From Shewanella halifaxensis HAW-EB4 (GTDB taxonomy: Bacteria; Pseudomonadota; Gammaproteobacteria; Enterobacterales; Shewanellaceae), in NCBI RefSeq assembly GCF_000019185.1, contig NC_010334.1, forward strand, positions 2,294,001 through 2,358,000: a stretch of 64,000 nt of DNA. Reading direction: 5' to 3'. Both the position numbers and the translations under genes were made by a program. The notes under the pieces were generated by a model. That model was not told where the DNA came from. It ran no database searches and saw only the letters and a list, made by a program, of their open reading frames with translations. The stretch's first letter is position 1. Each line of letters starts with the position of its first letter. This document shows, piece by piece, positions 16,455 through 25,560 of this stretch.

Positions 16455-19061
16455 ATGAACAGACCATCTAAATTGGCCACTGCGATTAAGTTTGGCTTAA
16501 TCGCTTCGGTATCATCGACAGCAGTTTCAGTATCAAATACAGCTTTCGCTGAAGAAGTAGGTGCCGATGTAGAGCGTATTGCTGTTACTGGCTCCCGTAT
16601 TCAACGTCAAGATATGGAAACGGCTTCGCCAGTAACTGTAATTGGCGCTAATGAAATTCGTGCTGAAGGTTTTACATCTGTAGATGAAATTCTGCAGGCT
16701 CAAACATCAATGGCGGGCGCCGCTGTTGGTTCAAGCACAAACAACGGTGCAGACGGTGTTGCACAGGTTGACCTTCGCGGTATGGGATCGCAACGTACGC
16801 TAGTACTACTAAATGGCCGTCGTATGGTTAACTCGGGTTCGGGTGCCGATAGTGCTGTTGATCTTAACTCAATCCCAGTTGCTATGATTGCCCGTGTTGA
16901 GATCTTAAAAGATGGCGCATCTGCTGTTTATGGTTCTGATGCAATTGCTGGTGTAGTGAACATCATCACCAAGAAAGATTTTGAAGGTTTCCAAGTTGAC
17001 CTTACTGGTGGCATGACCGATAAAAGTGACGGCGAAAACGGCGAGATCAGTGCGCTTTACGGTTTCAATACTGATACAGGCAACTATACATTTGGTGCAG
17101 CCTATTCAGAGCGTCGCGGCGTAGTTCAGTCGGATCGTGACTGGACTGATCAAGGTAATAGCTCGTTTACACCACAAGGTGGCATTGTTGGCGATGGAGA
17201 AGTTAAAAATTACGACCCAGCAACAGGTGAATGGGTTTCTCAAACAGAAGGCTATGATTTTACCCAAGATAGCTTCTATCAAACACCAAGTAAGCGTTAC
17301 AGCTTATTTGCTAACATGACCCAAGAGCTAGGTGATGATATCGTTCTAACAGGTGATATTCTTTACACTAAGCGTAAGTCACACCAGCAATTAGCTGCTC
17401 AGCCAGCGAATTTACAACTTAACGTTTGTGGTGCAGGCTACGAACATGAAGGAACAAGCCAAGATCCAGGCTGTGTCACCCTAACTGACGCTATGACTGC
17501 TGGTGGAATTGTTGCTGATGACAAAGGTGAAATTAACTACAGAAAGCGTATGAACGACGTAGGACCACGTGTCTATACTCAAGATACGGATACATGGCGT
17601 GTATCTGCTGGTCTTGAAGGTTCATTAGATATCAATACGGGTATGAACTGGGATGCGTCATACACCTATGGTAATAACAAGGCTAAAACCGCGGTTGAGA
17701 ACTCAATCAACGGTAGCATAATGACGCAACAAATCTATCTTGCAGATCAGCCAGGTGTTGTGAACCCATGGTTCAGTGGCGATATGAGTCAAGAGTCTCT
17801 AGATGCAGTGAGCTATACAGAGGACGCTGATGGTGGTAACGAGCAGCACGTCTTTTCTGCGGGTCTTAACGGTGAGCTATTTGATTTAGATGCGGGCGCA
17901 GTGGCATTTGCAATCGGTGCAGAGTACCGTTATGAAAGCGGTTATTACACACCAGATCAAGTTGTACAAGATGGAGAAAGTACATCGGCGCAGCAAGACC
18001 CAACAGATGGTAGCTACAATGTAATCTCAGTATTCCAAGAAGTGAGTGTACCGTTTACCGATAGGCTTACGGGTGAATTCGCGCTACGTTTTGATGATTA
18101 CTCAACATTTGGTAATGCATCAACTTGGAAAATTGGTTTAACCTATGAAGCGACTGACGACTTAATGCTCCGTACCGTTGCCGCAACCGGTTTCCGCGCT
18201 CCAAGTGTGAGTGAACTTTACGGCGGCGATTCTGGTTCGTTCGATTTCTTAGACGATCCGTGGGAGCAAGAACAAGATCCGCAGATCTTAGTTAACCGAA
18301 CTTCAGATGATGATCTAAAGCCTGAAGAATCAGAGTCTTACACTGCTGGTCTTGTATACTCGCCAAGCTATGTTGATGGTTTGTCGCTAACAGTTGACTA
18401 CTGGCGCTTTAAAGTGAAAAACGCGATTACGCGCCTTGATACGCAGGCAGGCCTTAATCAATGCCATGATTATCAAACGCAAGGGATCGGCGATGGTAGT
18501 GCATGTGAAACATTCAACATTGGTGCAAATGGTGATTTGTCTAACTTGACTAACTCACTGACTAACGTTGGTTTCCAAGATACTAGCGGTATTGACTTTA
18601 ACCTAGCGTACAACTTTGAAGCGTTGAACCTTGATTGGGTTATCAGCAACGATACCACTTACTTGCTGAACTTTGAGCAAGACGGTAAAGATTATACTGG
18701 CACTATCGATGGTAACTTTGGTGCATACGCACAAGTGCGTAATAACTTCAGCATTAAAGCCAGCCAAGATGATTGGAGCGTAATGTATTTCAACCGTTAC
18801 ATTGGCGAAATGGAAGATCATTACACTAAGAAAGTTGACGGTAATACGGTTGCGGTAGTTGATGATGTAAGTTCAGTGCTTTACCACAACATCTCGGCTT
18901 CTTACTTCATCAACGATGCTTGGATGCTTACGGCTGGTGTTAAGAACTTTACTGATGAAGAGCCATCAAAGGTATCTAACGGCAGTGACGGCGGTACTGT
19001 ACCGGAAGTTTACGACACAATCGGTCGTACTTACTTTGCTGGTGTAACCATGAACTTCTAA
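16455..19061 (+). CDS. TonB-dependent outer-membrane receptor
   Basis: 868 residues. The signal peptide ends near AFAEE (about 1-33). The TonB-box-like VERIAVTGSRI is followed by the plug domain (about 45-180: SPVTVIGANEIR, LRGMGSQRTLVLLNGRRM, RVEILKDGASAVYGSDAIAGVVNIITKK) and a long beta-barrel ending in aromatic Phe (GVTMNF). No N-terminal signalling extension. This plug subtype is widespread in Shewanella/Alteromonas for siderophores, peptides or glycans; the substrate cannot be read from sequence, and no neighbouring uptake or degradation genes suggest one. Transcribed alone, with a CRP-type site upstream and its own terminator. Confidence 0.93.
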   Translation: MNRPSKLATAIKFGLIASVSSTAVSVSNTAFAEEVGADVERIAVTGSRIQRQDMETASPVTVIGANEIRAEGFTSVDEILQAQTSMAGAAVGSSTNNGADGVAQVDLRGMGSQRTLVLLNGRRMVNSGSGADSAVDLNSIPVAMIARVEILKDGASAVYGSDAIAGVVNIITKKDFEGFQVDLTGGMTDKSDGENGEISALYGFNTDTGNYTFGAAYSERRGVVQSDRDWTDQGNSSFTPQGGIVGDGEVKNYDPATGEWVSQTEGYDFTQDSFYQTPSKRYSLFANMTQELGDDIVLTGDILYTKRKSHQQLAAQPANLQLNVCGAGYEHEGTSQDPGCVTLTDAMTAGGIVADDKGEINYRKRMNDVGPRVYTQDTDTWRVSAGLEGSLDINTGMNWDASYTYGNNKAKTAVENSINGSIMTQQIYLADQPGVVNPWFSGDMSQESLDAVSYTEDADGGNEQHVFSAGLNGELFDLDAGAVAFAIGAEYRYESGYYTPDQVVQDGESTSAQQDPTDGSYNVISVFQEVSVPFTDRLTGEFALRFDDYSTFGNASTWKIGLTYEATDDLMLRTVAATGFRAPSVSELYGGDSGSFDFLDDPWEQEQDPQILVNRTSDDDLKPEESESYTAGLVYSPSYVDGLSLTVDYWRFKVKNAITRLDTQAGLNQCHDYQTQGIGDGSACETFNIGANGDLSNLTNSLTNVGFQDTSGIDFNLAYNFEALNLDWVISNDTTYLLNFEQDGKDYTGTIDGNFGAYAQVRNNFSIKASQDDWSVMYFNRYIGEMEDHYTKKVDGNTVAVVDDVSSVLYHNISASYFINDAWMLTAGVKNFTDEEPSKVSNGSDGGTVPEVYDTIGRTYFAGVTMNF

Positions 19062-19082
19062 ATAGCTATCGCTATTTAATCT

Positions 19083-19110
19083 AAAAAAAGCGCCGAAAGG
19101 CGCTTTTTTT
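19083..19110. terminator. Bidirectional terminator between TonB receptor and gloA
   Basis: A-run, then GCGCC-GAAA-GGCGC, then a T-run; symmetric, so it can end both converging transcripts. Confidence 0.9.
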
Positions 19111-19135
19111 ATTATTGGATGAAAAGAACTAAAAC

Positions 19136-19546
19136 TTAGCCTAAGCCTTTTTCGGCAGAACTCATCTGGATAAATTCAATTTTGTAGCCATCAGGATCTT
19201 CCACAAAGGCGATTTCGGTGCTGCCGCCTGCGACAGGGCCTGCAGGGCGGATCACTTTACCACCCGCTGCAGCGATAGCATCACAGCGCGCATAGATATC
19301 CTCTTCGCCAATAGCGATATGACCAAAGGCGTTACCGTGATCATAACACTCTGTGCCCCAGTTATAGGTCAGTTCAATCACCGCGCTTCCCGTTGATTCT
19401 TCGTCGTAGCCAACAAAAGCTAGGGTGTATTGATATTCGCTGTTTTCGCTTTGTCTAAGTAGCTTCATGCCTAAGACTTTAGTGTAAAACTCGATACTGC
19501 GTTCAAGATTGCCAACGCGGAGCATGGTATGTAATAGTTGTGCCAT
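19136..19546 (-). CDS. gloA: Glyoxalase I (lactoylglutathione lyase)
   Basis: 136 residues. It isomerises the methylglyoxal-glutathione hemithioacetal to S-lactoylglutathione. Two beta-alpha-beta-beta-beta modules are visible: LLHTMLRVGNLERSIEFYTKVLGMKLLR (His6 as metal ligand) and the second with GHIAIGEEDIYARCD (His) and FVEDPDGYKIEFIQ (Glu). Length and motifs match the Ni2+-type bacterial enzyme. Single gene, convergent with the TonB receptor. Confidence 0.97.
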   Translation of the reverse strand: MAQLLHTMLRVGNLERSIEFYTKVLGMKLLRQSENSEYQYTLAFVGYDEESTGSAVIELTYNWGTECYDHGNAFGHIAIGEEDIYARCDAIAAAGGKVIRPAGPVAGGSTEIAFVEDPDGYKIEFIQMSSAEKGLG

Positions 19547-19674
19547 GATAAATATCCAAGTGATAGGGTAACAGATGGCTGAAGTATATCGAAATTATGG
19601 ATGATAGATACACTTTGCAAAAATTGAGCGAGATCAATTTATTTAGTCCAGCATGGATCACAAAATGTTTAAAT

Positions 19675-19705
19675 TTGTCTGAGAAAGTCGCACTTTTCTT
19701 ATACT
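19675..19705 (+). promoter_or_regulatory. Possible promoter of the 27-residue peptide gene
   Basis: A TTGTCT and a near-consensus TATACT separated by 19 bp lie about 30 bp upstream of the ribosome-binding site. Further upstream, at 19624-19637, TTGAG-N4-ATCAA resembles an FNR/EtrA box with one mismatch. Both are weak calls. Confidence 0.35.
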
Positions 19706-19733
19706 ATTAGCTCAGTATTTTAAGGAGAACACT

Positions 19734-19817
19734 ATGCAAACCGAACTGAAAATGTCACTGGGTCTTACTGCAATAATTGCTGCGTTTTTAACTGTTTTCT
19801 TCATCTGTATGTACTAA
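19734..19817 (+). CDS. ynhF: 27-residue YnhF-like small membrane protein
   Basis: Short ORF encoding MQTELKMSLGL followed by a single hydrophobic helix (TAIIAAFLTVFFICMY). The TAAGGAGAA ribosome-binding site is excellent and seven bases from the ATG. The gene has its own candidate promoter and an intrinsic terminator 30 bp downstream, so it is a compact single-gene unit. The N-terminal pattern M-x-T-[DE]-L-K-[FM]-S-L followed by one transmembrane helix matches E. coli YnhF (about 29 residues), a small inner-membrane protein of unknown function. The symbol rests on this short similarity. Confidence 0.75.
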   Translation: MQTELKMSLGLTAIIAAFLTVFFICMY

Positions 19818-19830
19818 TACCAATTGGTAT
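19817..19830. repeat. ATACCAATTGGTAT palindrome
   Basis: Perfect 14-bp palindrome directly at the stop codon of the small membrane protein gene. The half-site ATACCAAT recurs at the ends of the element at 45578-45904 and at 45906-45919. Confidence 0.7.
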
Positions 19831-19845
19831 AAGCATAGGGATAGC

Positions 19846-19871
19846 AAAAAGCCGCTAATAGCGGCTTTTTT
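19846..19871. terminator. Terminator of the small membrane protein gene
   Basis: AAAAA-GCCGC-TAATA-GCGGC-TTTTTT; symmetric, so it may also serve the convergent nth/rsx transcript. Confidence 0.9.
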
Positions 19872-19963
19872 GTGTTTGTCACTCTATCTCACTCTCACTC
19901 TAGCTCAGTCTAGAACCGCTAATGTTACTCTGCGTCAGCCTAGATTTGTTTAAGCTAAGCGGG

Positions 19964-20605
19964 TTACTCCTCAGGGTAGATTTTATCCTTGAATTCACAT
20001 AGATCTTCGATGATACAACTCCCGCAGCGAGGTTTTCGCGCGATACAGGTATAACGACCATGCAAGATAAGCCAGTGATGCACATCGACCTTAAACTCAG
20101 CAGGAACCACCTTTAACAGCTTCTTTTCCACTTCAACGACATTCTTACCGATAGCAAACTTAGTTCGATTACAAACCCTATCAATATGGGTGTCTACAGC
20201 GATGGTAGGCCAACCAAAAGCAGTATTGAGTACCACGTTTGCCGTTTTTCTGCCAACTCCAGGAAGCGACTCAAGCGCCTCTCTGTCTTCAGGCACTTCG
20301 CCGTTATATTTTTCGACTAAGATCTCACAGGCTTTGACTACATTTATGGCCTTGTTGTTATACAGGCCAATGGTCTTGATATAAGGCTTTAAACCTTCAA
20401 CACCTAAGGCTGCAATCGCTTGTGCCGTGTTGGCGACCGGAAAGAGTTTATCGGTCGCCTTATTGACACTGACATCAGTTGCCTGCGCGGATAATGTTAC
20501 TGCAACCAGCAGCTCAAATGGGCTCGAGAAGTTGAGTTCAGTTTCTGGATGAGGATTGTTTTCTCTCAACCTTTCCAGAATTAAGCGGCGTTTTTCAGCG
20601 TTCAT
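19964..20605 (-). CDS. nth: Endonuclease III
   Basis: 213 residues. DNA glycosylase/AP lyase for oxidised pyrimidines. The helix-hairpin-helix LPGVGRKTANVVLNTAFG (catalytic Lys in the loop) and the catalytic Asp in VDTHIDRVCNR are present, with the C-terminal [4Fe-4S] cluster C-x6-C-x2-C-x5-C in CIARKPRCGSCIIEDLCEF. It lies downstream of rsxE by about 120 bp, as in the E. coli rsxABCDGE-nth arrangement. Confidence 0.97.
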   Translation of the reverse strand: MNAEKRRLILERLRENNPHPETELNFSSPFELLVAVTLSAQATDVSVNKATDKLFPVANTAQAIAALGVEGLKPYIKTIGLYNNKAINVVKACEILVEKYNGEVPEDREALESLPGVGRKTANVVLNTAFGWPTIAVDTHIDRVCNRTKFAIGKNVVEVEKKLLKVVPAEFKVDVHHWLILHGRYTCIARKPRCGSCIIEDLCEFKDKIYPEE

Positions 20606-20725
20606 TGTCCATTATCCGTACTAATTGTTGTTATTGTCTCATTTGTCAGTGTCGTCGTTACTATCTACTAGCTCACGCTAGTTTTATAACGCCGCTTATT
20701 ATATCAATACACGTTATATCAAGGG

Positions 20726-21421
20726 CTAATTAACTTTGGTGATCCGAGCTCTAGTAGGGGCTTCTTGCTCTGTTTTAGGTTGCTTAGATGCCAAGTGTTG
20801 ATCAATGACATTCTTAAGCGCAATCAGCAGACCCATACCAATAAAGGCGCCTGGTGGTAGCATGGCTAACAAGAAATTAGTATCAACTTGCCAGAGTTGA
20901 ATGGTTAATGACTTAGCCCATTCACCGAGTAGCTGTTCAGCGCCATAAAATAATGTGCCTTGACCTAATATTTCTCTCGTTGCGCCTAAAATTGATAAAA
21001 CTAATGTAAAACCTAAGCCCATCATCAGCCCGTCAAAGGCTGATTTGGTCACATTATTGCGAGACGCAAAAGCCTCAGCACGACCGATTATCACACAGTT
21101 TGTGACGATAAGTGGTAAGAAAATACCAAGCGATAGGTATAGTCCATAAGCGTAAGCGTTGATAAGTAGCTGTACCGTTGTCACAAGCGCAGCGATGATC
21201 ATCACAAACACCGGGATACGGATCTCTTTAGGTACAAAGTCACGAACGAGTGACACCAAGATGTTGGAGCCAATCAATACCAACATGGTCGCGAGGCCTA
21301 GACCTAAGGCGTTGGTTAAGGTTGCGGTAACCGCAAGCAGAGGGCACAGCCCTAGAAGCTGTACAAGTCCGGGGTTATTTTTCCAAAGACCTTGTTTGGC
21401 TAGCTCTTTATAATCACTCAT
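20726..21421 (-). CDS. rsxE: RsxE/RnfE, electron transport complex membrane subunit
   Basis: About 231 residues with six predicted transmembrane segments and the family motif NPGLVQLLGLCPLLAVT near the N-terminus, including a conserved Cys in the first helix. It forms the membrane core of the Rsx/Rnf complex with RsxA and RsxD. An in-frame ATG exists at 21436, but ATG 21421 overlaps the rsxG stop (ATGA) and gives the standard start MSDYKELAKQGLW. Confidence 0.95.
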   Translation of the reverse strand: MSDYKELAKQGLWKNNPGLVQLLGLCPLLAVTATLTNALGLGLATMLVLIGSNILVSLVRDFVPKEIRIPVFVMIIAALVTTVQLLINAYAYGLYLSLGIFLPLIVTNCVIIGRAEAFASRNNVTKSAFDGLMMGLGFTLVLSILGATREILGQGTLFYGAEQLLGEWAKSLTIQLWQVDTNFLLAMLPPGAFIGMGLLIALKNVIDQHLASKQPKTEQEAPTRARITKVN

Positions 21422-22053
21422 TTTGCAACCTCGCAATTGGCAGGTGTCGATAACAGTTGTGCCTTGTTAGCATTAAAAAAGCTAACGGCATTTTTCACTG
21501 CTTTTACATATGCCCGTGGCGTTATCGTTGCACCAGTAAATTGGTCGATGTCACCGCCATCTTTTTTAACGTTCCAGCGCTTGTCTTTATCTGATAGTAA
21601 AAACAGCCCATCGAATGAACGTACCCAGTCAGACTTTTTAAGCTCAATTTTGTCACCAAGCCCAGGTGTTTCTTGGTGGGCGAGTGTACGTACACCTAGT
21701 ACTTCTCCTGTATCACTAATGCCGATAATGATTCGAATATTACCGTTATAGCCATCGGGGGCGATGGCTTCAATCGCGATCGCGACACCTTTATCATTTT
21801 TAGTCGCGATATAGGCGGGCAGGGCATCGTTTGACCCTAAAAATTCAACCGAGTGTAGCAAAATGCAATGCGCAGTTAACTCATTATCGTGGATCTCATC
21901 TGGAACTATTTGGTGCAATACACGTGCAAGTTCAATTTTTTCCTGCTGCTTGATTTTTTCAAAGGTAAATGTGTTTACTACAGCCACAAGTCCAGTACAT
22001 AAAAGTGCAAATAGACCGAGTAACAAACCATTCTTTAACATAGATTTTTTCAA
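21418..22053 (-). CDS. rsxG: RsxG/RnfG, covalent-FMN subunit
   Basis: 211 residues. One N-terminal membrane helix, then a periplasmic FMN-binding domain; the FTGATIT motif near residue 170 carries the Thr that is covalently flavinylated. APDGYNGNIRI and HQETPGLGDKIE are typical. The start appears to be TTG at 22053: AGAGAG lies upstream and the length aligns with E. coli RsxG, while the ATG at 22041 has no ribosome-binding site. Confidence 0.95.
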   Translation of the reverse strand: MKKSMLKNGLLLGLFALLCTGLVAVVNTFTFEKIKQQEKIELARVLHQIVPDEIHDNELTAHCILLHSVEFLGSNDALPAYIATKNDKGVAIAIEAIAPDGYNGNIRIIIGISDTGEVLGVRTLAHQETPGLGDKIELKKSDWVRSFDGLFLLSDKDKRWNVKKDGGDIDQFTGATITPRAYVKAVKNAVSFFNANKAQLLSTPANCEVAK

Positions 22054-22071
22054 AGTAAACTCTCTTTATAC

Positions 22072-23124
22072 TCAGTTGCCAGTACGGTGTCCATAGGTGC
22101 GAGGCTTGACATAGTAGTCAATAAACGGCGCACAAAGGTTAGCCAGTAGCACGGCAAAAGCAAAAGCATCTGGGTAGCCGCCAAAGGTTCGAATAACATA
22201 GACAAGCACGCCAATAATCGCACCGAAAATGAGTCGGCCACGAACACTTGTCGCTGCAGTGACAGGATCGGTTGCAATAAAAAATGCCGCAATCATGGTC
22301 GCACCAGAAAACAGCTGCATCAATGGACCAACATGAGTGTCGGGACTTAACAGGTAACCAAAACTGCTACAGATAAAGAGTGAGCCTAAAATAGCCGCAC
22401 TGATGTGCCAACGGATGACTTTTAGTTTTAGCATCACTAAACCGCCAGCCAGATAGGCCATATTGACCCAGAACCAACCGACCCCAAAGCCGTTAGAGAA
22501 TATTGATTTCCCTAAGCTTTCGGTCATGGTTAAACCTAGCGCTAGATCTGTTTTTGCTGTATCCAGTGGTGTCGCCATCGCGATACCGTCAAAGCCGAGT
22601 TTATACAGATTTAACTGCTCAGCTGTCATCGAGCCGAAAATGGCCTGTAGCGTTAAGCCAATATCCATTGGATTTTGGGCAATAGCCGTTGGGATGGACC
22701 AACTTGTCATCTGTACTGGAAACGAGATAAGCAGCATAACGTAGGCTGCCATGGCTGGGTTGAAAATATTTTGCCCAAGGCCACCATAGAGCTGTTTAAC
22801 AAGAACAATCGCAAACAAAGTGCCGATAACAACTAACCACCAAGGTGCAATAGGTGGAATTGCAACACCAATTAATACAGCGGTTAATACTGCACTATTA
22901 TCACTGATTGTCGGTAATATGGCTCTTTTACGCAGCGCTAAAACTGCAGATTCGGCAGCGAGTGCGACGATGATTGCCAACGTGACTTGGATTAATACGC
23001 CCCAACCAAAGAAATAGCATTGGGTCGCAATACCAGGTAATGCACATAAAATCACTCGGCGCATGACGGTTTGGGTTTGTAGTTGCACCTTTAAATGAGG
23101 TGATGAGGCTAACTTAAACGCCAT
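22072..23124 (-). CDS. rsxD: RsxD/RnfD, membrane FMN subunit
   Basis: 350 residues with about nine transmembrane helices. The covalent FMN attachment motif SGATMIAAFFIATDPVTA is present near residues 275-292, along with the RnfD hallmark GQNIFNPAMAAY. It passes electrons through the membrane to RsxG. Three bases follow the rsxC stop. Confidence 0.96.
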   Translation of the reverse strand: MAFKLASSPHLKVQLQTQTVMRRVILCALPGIATQCYFFGWGVLIQVTLAIIVALAAESAVLALRKRAILPTISDNSAVLTAVLIGVAIPPIAPWWLVVIGTLFAIVLVKQLYGGLGQNIFNPAMAAYVMLLISFPVQMTSWSIPTAIAQNPMDIGLTLQAIFGSMTAEQLNLYKLGFDGIAMATPLDTAKTDLALGLTMTESLGKSIFSNGFGVGWFWVNMAYLAGGLVMLKLKVIRWHISAAILGSLFICSSFGYLLSPDTHVGPLMQLFSGATMIAAFFIATDPVTAATSVRGRLIFGAIIGVLVYVIRTFGGYPDAFAFAVLLANLCAPFIDYYVKPRTYGHRTGN

Positions 23125-23127
23125 GGT

Positions 23128-25560
23128 TTATTCCTTTTCCTGCAATTGTGCTTGAGCTTTTTTTGCTTTTGCCTTGGCGACTGCAGCAGCGATGCGGGCT
23201 TTTTTAGCATCTTCAGCTGACAGGGTTTCGGTAGGCATTGTCTCAGCAAGCTCTGGCTCGACCGACTCAGTTACTGAAGTATCAGTGTTAAAGGTTTGAG
23301 CATCTGTGGTTTCAGTATCCGCGTTTTGAGCATCTGTGGTTTCCGTATGAGCGGTTTGACTAGGTTGAAGCTCAGCGCCTTGAGACTGCTTTTTAGCCTT
23401 GGCTTTAGCAACTGCAGCGGCGATGCGGGCTTTTTTTGCTTCATCAGCCGAGCCCGTGATAGAAGCCTCGATTACAGAGGTATCAGAGTCGGTTTTCTCG
23501 CTAACATCCGTGGCTGTGTCAACCTCGCCGTTAAGCTGCAGTACTGCGTCATCGTTTTTGGCTGCTAGTGATGCCTTCTTGGCTTTCGCGCGCGCAATTG
23601 CTGCCGCGACTTGTGCTTTCTTGTCAGTGACAGTGGTATCGGCAGCTGCAGGATTAATCTCCGCTTTAGCATCGGCCTCATGCGAGCCAGCTTGCGCCGC
23701 TTTCTTCGCTTTAGCACGGGCAATAGCCGCGGCAATTTGGGCTTTTTTATCGGAAACGGGAGTATCGGCAGCTGCAGCATTTAATTCCACTTTAGCATCG
23801 GCCTCAGTCGAACCTGCTTGCGCCGTCTTCTTCGCTTTAGCACGGGCAATCGCAGCGGCTACTTGAGCCTTCTTATCAGTAGCGGGTTGCGCGTCAGTTG
23901 TTGAAGCGGTATCAACCGGAGTGCTTGTATTGCTTTTCTTAGCTTTAGCTCGGGCAATCGCTGCTGCAACTTGTGATTTCTTATCGTCTGCAGTTGCTGT
24001 TGTCTCAGCTTGCTGGCTTTCGGCAGCTTTCTTAGCCTTGATACGCGCCATCGCTTCAGCCACAGCGTCTCGATCGCCGCTAGACATCGTCGTCTTACGT
24101 CGCTCAGCCGCTTCTTTGGCTTTGGCCTCACGCGCCAGTTTTTCTTCTTCTAAGCGCTGTAGTCTTGCTTCAAAACGCTGTTTAGCAAAGTCGGCTTGTT
24201 TCTTTTCTTCGGTTTGAGTGCGTATAGCCGATTTAGCGATACGGTAATACTCGACCAGTGGGATATCGCTTGGACATACGAAACTACAGCAACCACATTC
24301 GATGCAATCGTGTAGGTTAAAGCTAGCAGCCTTATCGTACTCCTCGGCTTTTGCATGCCAAAACAGTTGCTGTGGTAATAAAAGAGCAGGGCAGGCAACT
24401 GCGCACTCTCCACAGCGAATACAGGGTTTCTCTACCGTGTCATCAGCTATCTCTTCATTACTTGGAAGGAGTATGCAGTTGGTTCCCTTCAAAACAGGAG
24501 CCTGTACGTTAGGTAATGCATACCCCATCATTGGGCCACCAATAATGACTTTGTCGTTAGCTAAGTCACCACTAAAACCAAGCGTGTTGAGAATGTGCTT
24601 TATTGGCGTACCGACTGGCATCCAATAGTTACCCGGCGTTTGACTGTTTAGACCCGTTACGGTTACCACTCGGCTAGTTAGTGCATGGCCATTAATGACA
24701 GCATCATGAATAGCGTAAGCCGTACCGACGTTTTGCACTAACATGCCAAGTTGAGCAGGAATGGAGCCCGATGGCACCTCTTGTCCAGTTAAGATCTGAA
24801 TTAACTGTTTCTCACCACCCGATGGGTACTTGGTGGGAACAGCAGTGATCCTGGCGCTATCTGTTGCTAACTCGCTGCGATTAAGCGCATGTTGCATGGC
24901 CTCAATCGCTTCGGGTTTGTTATCTTCGATGGCGATAATGATCCGCTTTGGCTTGAGCAGCTTCTGGATAATTGCAATGCCCGAAAGGATCTCATCGCTA
25001 TGCTCACGCATCAGGCGATCGTCTGAGGTGATATAGGGTTCGCACTCGATACCGTTGATAATAACCAGCTCGATATCACTGGCGGGGCTAAGCTTGATGT
25101 GGGTTGGAAAAGCGGCTCCACCTAGTCCTGCGATACCAGCTTGTTGAATTTTGGCTAAAATATCCTGATTGCTCAAAGTGCCAACTTCGGAAGAGATAAG
25201 TTCTACCGATGCATCTAGACCGTCTGGCTCGATAACACAACTCAGTACCGCAATGCCTGATGCATGGTTGCTTGGCATCGGTTGAATCTGGGTGATAAAA
25301 CCTGACGTCGGCGCATGTACTGGACTGTAAGCGAAACTTGTTCCCTTAGTCAGGCTTTGACCTTTTAGGACGCGATCGCCTACTTTAACCGTGAGCAGCG
25401 CACTGTCACCAACTTGTGTCAGTGGCAAAATGTATTGGCTTGCCAGTGGCAGTTGTCCAATTCGGCTCTTGTTAGATAATGCTTTTAATTCAGGAGGGTG
25501 AACGCCACCATGTGAGCGCCAAAGCGTTCCTTTATCAATTTGCTCTAATAAAGTTAACAC
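23128..25560 (-). CDS. rsxC: RsxC/RnfC with a long Ala/Lys-rich repeat tail
   Basis: 810 residues. Residues 1-about 440 are the conserved RnfC core: N-terminal sandwich, flavin/NADH-type fold (GLGGAAFPTHIKL, GIECEPYITSDDRLM) and two [4Fe-4S] motifs (CIRCGECAVACP and CIECGCCSFVCP). The rest is low-complexity: a charged helix, then about seven copies of a KKAQVAAAIARAKAKK-type unit separated by acidic or Thr-rich linkers. It feeds electrons into the Rsx complex, which in enterics reduces SoxR. The start is GTG at 25560, overlapping rsxB by seven bases. The tail is longer than in many relatives, and the two middle units are nearly identical, so copy number probably varies. Confidence 0.95.
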   Translation of the reverse strand: MLTLLEQIDKGTLWRSHGGVHPPELKALSNKSRIGQLPLASQYILPLTQVGDSALLTVKVGDRVLKGQSLTKGTSFAYSPVHAPTSGFITQIQPMPSNHASGIAVLSCVIEPDGLDASVELISSEVGTLSNQDILAKIQQAGIAGLGGAAFPTHIKLSPASDIELVIINGIECEPYITSDDRLMREHSDEILSGIAIIQKLLKPKRIIIAIEDNKPEAIEAMQHALNRSELATDSARITAVPTKYPSGGEKQLIQILTGQEVPSGSIPAQLGMLVQNVGTAYAIHDAVINGHALTSRVVTVTGLNSQTPGNYWMPVGTPIKHILNTLGFSGDLANDKVIIGGPMMGYALPNVQAPVLKGTNCILLPSNEEIADDTVEKPCIRCGECAVACPALLLPQQLFWHAKAEEYDKAASFNLHDCIECGCCSFVCPSDIPLVEYYRIAKSAIRTQTEEKKQADFAKQRFEARLQRLEEEKLAREAKAKEAAERRKTTMSSGDRDAVAEAMARIKAKKAAESQQAETTATADDKKSQVAAAIARAKAKKSNTSTPVDTASTTDAQPATDKKAQVAAAIARAKAKKTAQAGSTEADAKVELNAAAADTPVSDKKAQIAAAIARAKAKKAAQAGSHEADAKAEINPAAADTTVTDKKAQVAAAIARAKAKKASLAAKNDDAVLQLNGEVDTATDVSEKTDSDTSVIEASITGSADEAKKARIAAAVAKAKAKKQSQGAELQPSQTAHTETTDAQNADTETTDAQTFNTDTSVTESVEPELAETMPTETLSAEDAKKARIAAAVAKAKAKKAQAQLQEKE

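Noticed and set aside
23296..24217. Several Ala/Ser-rich ORFs opposite rsxC
   Set aside because: They mirror the Ala/Lys repeat tail of RsxC in antisense frames; no start signals and no independent features.
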